From contig DEIK01000131.1 in the NCBI GenBank assembly GCA_002352425.1, positions 1 through 7,481 of the forward strand: a stretch of 7,481 nucleotides of DNA, given 5' to 3'. The position numbers were made by a program, and so were the translations under genes. Origin of the DNA: Rhodobacteraceae bacterium UBA2776. GTDB lineage: Bacteria > Pseudomonadota > Alphaproteobacteria > Rhodobacterales > Rhodobacteraceae. Position 1 is the stretch's first letter, and each line of letters opens with the position of its first letter. Shown here piece by piece: positions 1 to 5,010 of the stretch. The notes under the pieces were generated by a model, which saw only the letters and a program-made list of their open reading frames with translations, was not told the origin of the DNA and did not search any database.

Positions 1-1
1 G

Positions 2-1213
2 GCGGCCCGTCTGATGTTGATGCAGCCAGCCGCGACGGGTCGCAATGTTGGCGTGGTCAGCGTTTCAGGCGGCGCTGGCGTGTTGCTGGCCGATGAACTG
101 GACGAGGCAGGTTTTGCTGTGCCCGCCTTTGATACCGAAACCCGCGCGCGGGTGGATGCGGAATTGCCGGGGTTTGTTGCGGCCAATAATCCGTTGGATG
201 TGACCGGCGGCATTGCGGGTGATCCAAGCGTCTTTGGCAGGGTTCTAAACGCCCTTGGCACGGCACCGGACCATGACAGTTTCATCATTTTCATCGGCCT
301 GATGGCCAGTATTTCCAAGGATTTGTCAGACAGCCTTGTCGCGGCTTTTTCCAAGGCCGGAAAACAGGTTATGGTGGTTTGGGTCGGCGCCCCGCAACAG
401 GTGGTGGCAGATCTGGAAAGTCAGGGCTTGCCGGTGTTTCCTGATATTCCCGAAGCGGTGCGGGCAATGAAAATCTTACGCAAGGTGACCGACGGTCAGG
501 TCAAAGCCAAGGCGTTGGTAAACACGGATTGGCCGCTGCCATTGCCGTCACCTAAAACCTGTGATGCGCGTTCAGAAGTCATGGCGCAGCGCCTTATTTC
601 CGACAACTGCGGCCTGCAATTTCCAAAACATGTTTTGCTGCAATCTGCCGATGATGCCGCCAGCGCCTTTGCGCAACTCACCCCGCCGTTGGTGGTGAAA
701 CTGCAAAGCCCCGACATGCTGCACAAAAGCGAGCACGGCGGCGTTGCGCTGGGAATAAAAACCCAAAGCGAGTTGGCAGCAGAAGTGCAGCGGATGTTGG
801 AGATTGCTGCCAAAGGCAACTTGCGGTTGGACGGTATTTTGGCACAGGAAATGGCACCGATTTCCCAAGAGCTGATTATTGGTTTCAAACGTGACGCGGT
901 GTTTGGCCCGCTTATCCTGATTGGTCGCGGTGGGGTCGAGGTTGAGCTGCGCCCTGACCGCGTGCTGGCTTATTTACCACTTGGTGAAGACGAAATCCTT
1001 TTGCTTTTACAAGGCCTCGAGACAGCGCCATTGTTCGAGGGATACAGGGGCGGACCGCAAGGTGATTTGCGCCAGCTTGCGCAAAACCTTGGCGCCCTTG
1101 GGGCGGCATTTGTTGCGGATGAAAGCATCGAGGAAATTGAAATAAATCCGCTTGCGCTGACAAAATCCGGCGACTTTATTGCATTGGATGCGCTATCGCT
1201 TCACCGCAGCTGA
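2..1213 (+). CDS. NDP-forming acyl-CoA synthetase (acetate-CoA ligase family), C-terminal part
   Basis: The reading frame is open from base 2, so the gene starts left of the window; about 400 residues are visible out of roughly 680-700 usual for single-chain members. Counting from the Met at base 14, residues 11-160 form the CoA-ligase (succinyl-CoA-synthetase-like) domain, with VSVSGGAGVL and the NNPLDVTGGIAGD loop. Residues about 185-395 form an ATP-grasp domain, with VVKLQSPDMLHKSEHGGVALG-type substrate loop (227-247), FGPLILIGRGG (297-307) and EIEINPL (374-380) followed by the usual FIALDAL ending. Family knowledge: these enzymes interconvert acyl-CoA, ADP/NDP and phosphate with acid, CoA and ATP in the cytoplasm through a phosphohistidine. 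The acid substrate cannot be read from sequence. The C-terminus looks complete, but an IS6 remnant begins at the stop codon, so the last few residues may be altered. Confidence 0.9.
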   Translation, partial: AARLMLMQPAATGRNVGVVSVSGGAGVLLADELDEAGFAVPAFDTETRARVDAELPGFVAANNPLDVTGGIAGDPSVFGRVLNALGTAPDHDSFIIFIGLMASISKDLSDSLVAAFSKAGKQVMVVWVGAPQQVVADLESQGLPVFPDIPEAVRAMKILRKVTDGQVKAKALVNTDWPLPLPSPKTCDARSEVMAQRLISDNCGLQFPKHVLLQSADDAASAFAQLTPPLVVKLQSPDMLHKSEHGGVALGIKTQSELAAEVQRMLEIAAKGNLRLDGILAQEMAPISQELIIGFKRDAVFGPLILIGRGGVEVELRPDRVLAYLPLGEDEILLLLQGLETAPLFEGYRGGPQGDLRQLAQNLGALGAAFVADESIEEIEINPLALTKSGDFIALDALSLHRS

Positions 1214-1382
1214 ATGCGGTTTGGGCGTACCATCGCTTCGCCTTGAGCGCCGCAGATGTTGAAGACCTGCGCGCGTTAGCGGGCTGTGGCGGGCGATTGA
1301 AGTTTCACACAGGCCAACACGAAAGCGGGAGAAGATCTTTCGTCTCCGCCGCTATCAGCTTTCAACAACTTGGCAATACCCA
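1214..1382 (+). pseudogene. IS6-family transposase remnants (N-terminal and C-terminal scraps)
   Basis: Two short pieces in adjacent frames resemble an IS6/IS26-type transposase with its middle deleted. In the frame of base 1216, NAVWAYHRFALSAADVEDL matches the family's N-terminal 'AVWLYxRFxLSxRDVEDLLAxRG' pattern. In the frame of base 1284, IEVSHRPTRKREKIFRLRR (about 1296-1352) matches the near-C-terminal 'ENSHxPTRxRERxMxRF' motif. The catalytic DDE core that should lie between them is absent. There is no start codon or terminal inverted repeat that I can recognise. The first piece begins immediately at the stop codon of the acyl-CoA synthetase. The family call comes from remembered motifs, not a search. 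Confidence 0.6.
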
Positions 1383-1456
1383 TAGCGGACATAGAAAAAC
1401 ACCGCGTACAGGATTGCGTCTTTCGGAAAGCAACTGTCTTTGAAATCAATTCTCAT
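1379..1456 (-). pseudogene. IS6-family transposase, N-terminal fragment
   Basis: Read on the minus strand from the ATG at 1456, the product starts MRIDFKDSCFPKDAILYAVF and continues FYVRYG. This closely resembles the N-terminus of rhodobacterial IS6-family transposases (pattern M-IDFKG-HFPK-ILYAVFFYVRY-SYRDLEEIM). Similarity stops after about 26 codons, where 'SYRDLEE' should follow; the frame then runs into a stop at 1355. It faces the plus-strand IS6 scraps and comes from a second, different IS6-type copy. The fragment encodes no catalytic residues and cannot be functional. Confidence 0.65.
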
Positions 1457-1603
1457 AAGTGGTACCTTGCCTGTAGGTTTTTTTGGCAAACATATGGCAG
1501 ATTCTAAGTGATACTGAAACAGCGCAAAAATTTGCGACAGCAATCGTTGGCTCATGCGTCGGTATAGTAAAGAAGGTTGGGCAACATTCGGAGGCGCGTA
1601 CCA
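1457..1603. other. Non-coding stretch upstream of the BtuF-like fragment
   Basis: I find no convincing gene here on either strand. The left part is probably the 5' flank of the minus-strand IS6 scrap, but no recognisable IS6 terminal inverted repeat is present. The right part would hold the promoter of the BtuF-like gene. The only obvious structure is a near-palindrome CGCAAAAATTTGCG at 1523-1536 (arms CGCAAA/TTTGCG, 2-nt centre), which could be an old operator or chance. I see no conserved B12 box or cobalamin riboswitch fold. Confidence 0.4.
1590..1594 (+). promoter_or_regulatory. Ribosome binding site GGAGG for the BtuF-like fragment
   Basis: GGAGG lies 9 bases before the TTG at 1604, which supports that TTG as the start. 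The in-frame TTG at 1577 has its nearest purine-rich site directly abutting it and is a poorer choice. Confidence 0.5.
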
Positions 1604-1873
1604 TTGAAACATCGCGTATTTGTCGATGCCATCGGGAACAAGCATGCTCAAGCGGTTGATCCGCGGATTGTTTCTCTGGTTCCAAGCATCACGGAATTGT
1701 TGTTCGATCTTGGCCTTGAGGCAAGTGTGGTTGGCAGGACGGCGTTTTGCATTCACCCGAATGATGCGGTGGAAAATATCGAAATCATTGGCGGTACCAA
1801 GCAGGTCAATAAGGGAAAATTGCGTGCTGTGGGCGCGACCCACGCCATCGTCAATATTGATGAAAATCCGAAA
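1604..1873 (+). pseudogene. BtuF-like periplasmic ABC substrate-binding protein (TroA/helical-backbone family), 5' fragment
   Basis: About 90 residues are left of a protein normally around 250-280 long. Visible family features are DPRIVSLVPSITELLFDLGL, then VVGRTAFCIHP, IGGTKQVN and LRAVGATHAIVNIDENPK, the typical order of the first lobe of BtuF/FepB-type receptors for cobalamin or metal chelates. Similarity ends at about base 1873; a few unrelated residues follow to a stop at 1906 in the same frame. The next gene's start region begins exactly there, so a deletion has joined the two. There is no classical signal peptide, as in the cytosolic-looking 'cobalamin-binding protein' subset of this family. 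The ligand is unknown and the fragment lacks the second lobe, so it is non-functional. Confidence 0.75.
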
Positions 1874-1883
1874 AGGTGGGTGC

Positions 1884-2813
1884 ATGATGGCCGCAAAAAC
1901 CACTGATTACTGCGACATTTCCGTTCATAACACGGTGCCCAAAGTGGTGCGCTATAACGCGCTGCATTTTCCCGATGAGGTCGCGCTGCGGGAAAAAGAT
2001 TTTGGCATCTGGGTCGAACATACATGGGCGGATTATTATGCCGCTCGCTCGCTCGCTGGCTGGGCCTGCGCGAGATGGGGCTGAAATGCGGTGATGTTTT
2101 GGGACTGTTGGGCGAAAGCCGTCCTGAATGGATATGGGGGAAAATAGGCGCCCATGCGATTGGCGCTATTTCGCTTGGCATCTATCAGGATTTCATTGGT
2201 GACGAGATCAGCTATCTGATCAACTATTCCGAGGCCAAGTACATTTTGGTTGAGGATGAGGAACAAGTCGATGAGATCCTTGAGCTTTTTGACGAGTTGA
2301 AAACCGTCGCGAAAGTGATCTACTGCGATCCGCGCAGGATGCGCAAATATGACGGTGATCGACTGATTTCGATCGAAGAAGTATACCGGATCGGCAAGGA
2401 GGTCGAGGCGCGCAGTCCGGAGCTTTTTGACGATGAGCTGGATTCTTGCCAACCCGAGGATGTGGCAACATTCTTGGCCACATCAGGCACCACAGGGCGG
2501 CCAAAACTGTCGATGATGCAGGGCGGTCCGTTCCTTTAACACGCCTATGAATTCCTGAAATATGAACCAAAATACCCGGGTGATAATTATGTGGCGGTGC
2601 TGCCGCTGCCTTGGGTGATTGAGCAAGAATTCGTGATATTTCAAGCACCTATCGCGCGGGTGATTGTGAATATGGTCGAAGAGCAGGAATCCATGATGGA
2701 AGATTTACGTGAAATCGGCCCGCACTCAATCCTGCTGGCCCCCCGTGCTTGGGAAACCATTGCCGCCGATGTCCGCTCCCGAATGATGGATTCGTCGCGC
2801 TTCAAGAGTATGA
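1884..2813 (+). pseudogene. Long-chain acyl-CoA synthetase (AMP-forming), broken and 3'-truncated
   Basis: About 310 of roughly 640 residues remain. The start is ATG 1884 or 1887, behind AGGTGGG. The first frame gives TTDYCDISVHNTVPKVVR, FPDEVALREKDFGIW and TWADYY. At a (CGCT)4 run (2042-2057) the frame is lost; homology resumes in the frame of base 2024 with LREMGLKCGDVLGLLGESRP, then the adenylation P-loop FLATSGTTGRPK (about 2470-2505). A TAA at 2537-2539 interrupts this frame, and homology continues without a shift with VAVLPLPWVIEQE, MMEDLREIGP, LLAPRAWE and MMDSSRFK up to the IS3 element. The C-terminal adenylation and lid domains are gone. Intact relatives activate fatty or aromatic acids to acyl-CoA using ATP and often sit beside branched-chain-amino-acid-type ABC transporters; none is visible here. 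Three independent lesions make it a clear pseudogene. Confidence 0.9.
2042..2057 (+). repeat. (CGCT)4 tetranucleotide repeat at the ligase frameshift
   Basis: Four perfect tandem copies of CGCT lie exactly where the ligase reading frame changes. One additional copy (+4) or one extra base would restore the frame; losing a copy would not. Strand slippage is therefore a likely cause of the mutation. The tract is short for a phase-variation switch. Confidence 0.7.
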
Positions 2814-2826
2814 TGGTAATCCCCCC
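2813..2826 (+). repeat. IS3 left terminal inverted repeat
   Basis: ATGGTAATCCCCCC matches the reverse complement of 4000-4013 at all 14 positions. The outermost A may be coincidental flank, leaving a 13-bp element end starting TGG. Confidence 0.85.
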
Positions 2827-2885
2827 TAAAATTAGTGGTGTTCAAAAGTAGAATTTTCTCGGCAAGATATCTGAGGAGATTTACG

Positions 2886-3152
2886 ATGAAGACAGCACGA
2901 TATAGCGACGCACAGATTATGGGCATCTTGAAGCAGGCGGAGGGCGGTGTGCCGGTCTCTGAGCTGTGCCGGGAGCATGGGATGAGCAGCGCCAGCTTTT
3001 ACAAATGGCGGGCCAAGTTTGGCGGCATGGACGCATCCTTGATCGCTGAGATGAAGGACATGGCTGAACAGAACCGTCGCCTCAAGAAGATGTATGCTGA
3101 GATGAGCATGCAGAATGATCTGTTGAAGGAGGCGCTTGGAAAAAAGCGTTAA
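2886..3152 (+). CDS. IS3-family transposase OrfA (DNA-binding subunit)
   Basis: This 88-residue protein starts MKTARYSDAQIMGILKQAEG. Residues about 5-45 are a helix-turn-helix of the transposase_8/IS3 OrfA type (VSELCREHGMSSASFYKWRAKFGG). Residues about 50-82 form a leucine-zipper-like coiled coil (AEMKDMAEQNRRLKKMYAEM, LLKEAL) used for multimerisation. The start at 2886 is supported by GAGGAG at 2873-2878, 7 bases upstream; an open frame further upstream lies within the IS terminus and lacks such a site. The family role is to bind the IS terminal repeats and, when fused to OrfB by ribosomal frameshifting, to form the active transposase. This copy looks intact. Confidence 0.92.
   Translation: MKTARYSDAQIMGILKQAEGGVPVSELCREHGMSSASFYKWRAKFGGMDASLIAEMKDMAEQNRRLKKMYAEMSMQNDLLKEALGKKR
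3140..3146 (+). other. -1 ribosomal frameshift slippery heptamer A AAA AAG
   Basis: The A6G run at the end of orfA is read as AAA AAG in the orfA frame, with the preceding A completing the X XXY YYZ heptamer. Slipping back by one base moves translation into the orfB frame, which stays open through ALRPSLRREMAMNAVARNG, so OrfA and OrfB are fused before the orfA stop at 3150-3152. This is the usual IS3-family mechanism. Confidence 0.8.
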
Positions 3153-3172
3153 GGCCGTCTCTGAGGCGAGAG

Positions 3173-3972
3173 ATGGCCATGAACGCGGTCGCACGGAACG
3201 GTGTCAGCATTGCGCTAGCCTGTCGTGCGTTTGAGATCAGTGAGACGTGCTATCGGTACAGTCCGGTTCTGAGTGATGAGAACGAAGAGATCGCAGATTG
3301 GCTGGAACGACTGACGGCCAACAAGCGATCCTGGGGCTTTGGCCTATGCTTTTTGTACCTACGCAACGTCCAAGGCTATGGCTGGAACCACAAGCGTGTT
3401 TACCGGATCTACTGCGAACTGGAGCTGAACCTGCGGATCAAACCCAAGAAGCGTCTTAAGCGTGATAAACCTGAGCCGCTGGCGGTCCCAGACTTGCCAA
3501 ACGACACCTGGTCGATGGATTTTATGGCGGATCAGTTGGCAGACGGTCGGTCGATCCGGACTTTAAACGTACTTGATGACTTCAATCGCGAAGGTCTGTG
3601 CATTGAAGTCGATTTCTCGTTGCCAGCCGAACGCGTCGTGCGCAGCCTGAACCAGATCATCGAATGGCGCGGGAAACCAAACACCATTCGCGTTGATAAT
3701 GGTCCCGAATACATCAGTGGAAAATTGATGGAATGGGCTGAGAAGCAGGGCGTCAGGCTGGAACACATCCAGCCCGGCAAGCCCCAGCAGAATGCCTACA
3801 TCGAGCGTTACAACCGCACAGTCCGGGGTGAATGGCTGACCAATACATCTTTGAAACCATCGAGGAGGCGCAGGACCAAGCAACTGAATGGCTCTGGACA
3901 TACAACAACGAGCGACCCAACATGGGCATCGGCGGCATAACCCCCGCCATGAAACTGAAAACAGCCGCATGA
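3173..3972 (+). pseudogene. IS3-family transposase OrfB (integrase catalytic subunit), 3' frameshifted
   Basis: From ATG 3173 the protein begins with the HTH_21-like region (VSIALACRAFEISETCYRYSP, then ANKRSWGFGLCFLYLR) and an RNase-H-fold integrase core. The catalytic triad is visible: D116 in WSMDFMADQL, D175 in IRVDNGPEY and E211 in QNAYIERYNRT, with 35 residues between the second D and E. After WL at about base 3838 the frame is lost; the present frame ends at 3940 in low-complexity residues. Reading on in the frame of base 3838 gives DQYIFETIEEAQDQATEW, then YNNERPNMGIGG and MKLKTAA, the normal OrfB C-terminus, ending at TGA 3970-3972. One missing G (CTGGACC to CTGACC) explains this. The DDE residues survive, but the conserved NNERPH-type tail is lost, so activity is doubtful. 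Confidence 0.87.
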
Positions 3973-3986
3973 ATTCTACGGCTGGA

Positions 3987-4003
3987 CCCCATTAAAAATG
4001 GGG
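3987..4003. other. Hairpin at the IS3 right end
   Basis: CCCCATT (3987-3993) and AATGGGG (3997-4003) form a perfect 7-bp stem with an AAA loop just inside the right terminal repeat, after the orfB stop. There is no T-tract after it on the plus strand, so it is a weak terminator candidate. Subterminal stems in IS elements can limit read-through from outside. The role is inferred. Confidence 0.4.
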
Positions 4004-4013
4004 GGATTACCAT
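4000..4013 (-). repeat. IS3 right terminal inverted repeat
   Basis: GGGGGGATTACCAT is the exact inverse of the left end (2813-2826). The adjacent base 4014 starts the remaining part of the metallo-beta-lactamase gene. Confidence 0.85.
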
Positions 4014-4865
4014 TCCGGATAAAAACGGATTGAACGTTATTGATACGGGATTGAACGAAGAGGCCAGTTTCGAGGGGTTTCAAAAGTGCCTGAAAGGAAT
4101 AGGTTATGGCGTTTCTGACATCCACACGATTTATCTGACGCACGGGCACACAGATCATATCGCGGGGGTCAATCTTATCACGGACTATTGCAACCCAAAA
4201 GTATATTTGTCTGAAAAAAGCATCCCCGAAGCTTTTGATCCTGCCATGCAAGACCACTATTGCCTGCCTGAATCTGTTCGCAAAATCGTGCCGGATCTGC
4301 GCGACTTTGATATTTTGGCCAATTTCGAACAAAGCTGCGGCAAGTGGTGGCTAGAGGATATTGACGTGACCCCAATCAGGGGGGGCGACAGGCTGAATAT
4401 CGGGAAATACACATTCACAACCATTCTGGTTCCCGGACATGACATCGGTTTATTGGTGTTTTACGAGCCTACACTGAAGCTTTTACTATCAACCGATCTG
4501 TTTCATAGTTCAGGCCCAGGCAGTGCATTGCCGTGGTATACGTCTACGGCCGGGGGCGTTTCGGAATATCTTAAAAGTTTGCGGCGGGTTGAAGGGCTGG
4601 ATGTAGAACAGGTTTTTCCGTCGCACGGATTTATTCGGAACGGGTTTTCAGAGGCGATAAACACCACAAGCTCAATAATCGAAACCCGCGAGCAGAAAAT
4701 TCTATCGGCATTACGCGAAGGCAGGAAAACCTGTCGGCAACTGGACAATTTGCTGTTCGGGGAATTTTGCTGGATATATGCCCGTGGTTTTCAACCATCA
4801 CAGAGTCTCATTTAGTATATTTGGCAGAAAACAACCAAGTTCCAGAAGGCAAGACAGGCGGTTGA
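4014..4865 (+). pseudogene. Metallo-beta-lactamase-fold hydrolase, 5'-truncated and frameshifted
   Basis: The open frame enters directly from the IS edge (IPDKNGLNVIDTGLNEEASF), so the usual N-terminal 20-50 residues are missing. The only available start is a TTG at 4030 with no good ribosome site. Counting from that TTG, the metal ligands are all present: HGHTDH at 38-43, H137 in VPGHD, D156 in LLSTDLF and H199 in FPSHGF. The fold is therefore that of a dinuclear-metal hydrolase of the broad glyoxalase-II/MBL superfamily; the substrate is unknown. The present frame stops at 4815 after residues that look out of place. From about 4764 the frame of base 4764 gives LLDICPWFSTITESHLVYLA and a stop at 4863-4865, which is the expected winged-helix C-terminus; one base lost near GGGGAATTTT (4757-4768) explains it. 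Confidence 0.8.
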
Positions 4866-4882
4866 GTGATGTCGGGGATTTG

Positions 4883-4904
4883 TTGGCCGAGGGGTCGGCG
4901 CCAA
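4883..4904. other. Imperfect hairpin downstream of the hydrolase remnant
   Basis: TTGGCCGA (4883-4890) can pair with TCGG (4895-4898) plus CCAA (4901-4904) around a GGGG loop, with a two-base CG bulge. No run of T follows, so it is not a standard intrinsic terminator. It lies in the 145-bp gap (4866-5010), which otherwise holds only the direct repeats before fic. Confidence 0.3.
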
Positions 4905-4946
4905 CGGAGACATACTGGAGATCATAATGCAAAGCCGCGTAGATAG

Positions 4947-4979
4947 TTCTTGCGCATAAGCCGAATTCTTACGCATAAG
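4947..4979 (+). promoter_or_regulatory. Pair of 14-bp direct repeats upstream of the fic gene (candidate operator)
   Basis: TTCTTGCGCATAAG (4947-4960) and TTCTTACGCATAAG (4966-4979) differ at one position, are separated by 5 bases and have a 19-bp period, so both would face nearly the same side of the helix. The second copy contains an inverted core CTTA-CGCA-TAAG. A further GCGCAAG at 4987-4993 is the inverse of CTTGCGC at 4949-4955. They end 31 bases before the fic ATG, where a promoter or operator would sit. A natural candidate binder is the winged-helix N-terminus of the Fic protein itself; that is inference. Confidence 0.5.
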
Positions 4980-5010
4980 GATTTAGGCGCAAGAGCGGGC
5001 ACATTCAAAA

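Larger units (their letters stand above)
2814..4012 (+). mobile_element. IS3-family insertion sequence, about 1.2 kb
   Basis: The element has TG...CA ends and contains orfA (2886-3152) and orfB (3173-3972 before frameshift) with a -1 programmed frameshift signal between them, the classic IS3 organisation. The outermost 14 bases ATGGTAATCCCCCC (2813-2826) recur inverted at 4000-4013, and weaker similarity continues inward, including GTAGAATT in both ends. Its length of 1199 bp is normal for the family, and the IS407-like subgroup is possible from the OrfA sequence. No 3-4 bp target duplication is seen: the left flank ends TGA and the right flank begins TTC. It lies between two different truncated genes, so it marks a rearrangement junction. 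The transposase C-terminus is frameshifted, so the copy is probably immobile on its own. Confidence 0.88.

Noticed and set aside
496..888. 130-codon minus-strand open frame inside the acyl-CoA synthetase
   Set aside because: It lies opposite strong ATP-grasp homology, with no start signal or family features of its own.
1243..1443. 66-codon plus-strand open frame as a gene
   Set aside because: Its N-terminal part is an IS6 scrap and its remainder is out of the frame of the second scrap; it is chance read-through of debris.
1457..1603. Cobalamin riboswitch in front of the BtuF-like fragment
   Set aside because: The receptor type suggested looking for one, but there is no B12-box-like sequence or multi-stem arrangement, and the stretch is short and partly IS debris.
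1355..1903. 182-codon open frame on the minus strand covering the BtuF-like fragment
   Set aside because: Only its last ~26 residues before the tail (1379-1456) resemble a known protein (IS6 N-terminus). The rest is antisense to the receptor homology and has no family features.
4883..4904. Intrinsic terminator between the hydrolase remnant and fic
   Set aside because: The stem has a bulge and no T-tract follows, so only a generic hairpin is reported.
4859..4927. Short protein-like stretch LSDVGDLLAEGSAPTETYWRS after the hydrolase remnant
   Set aside because: It could be another shifted piece of the hydrolase tail or of a lost gene, but it is about 20 codons, has no clear start and matches nothing I recognise.
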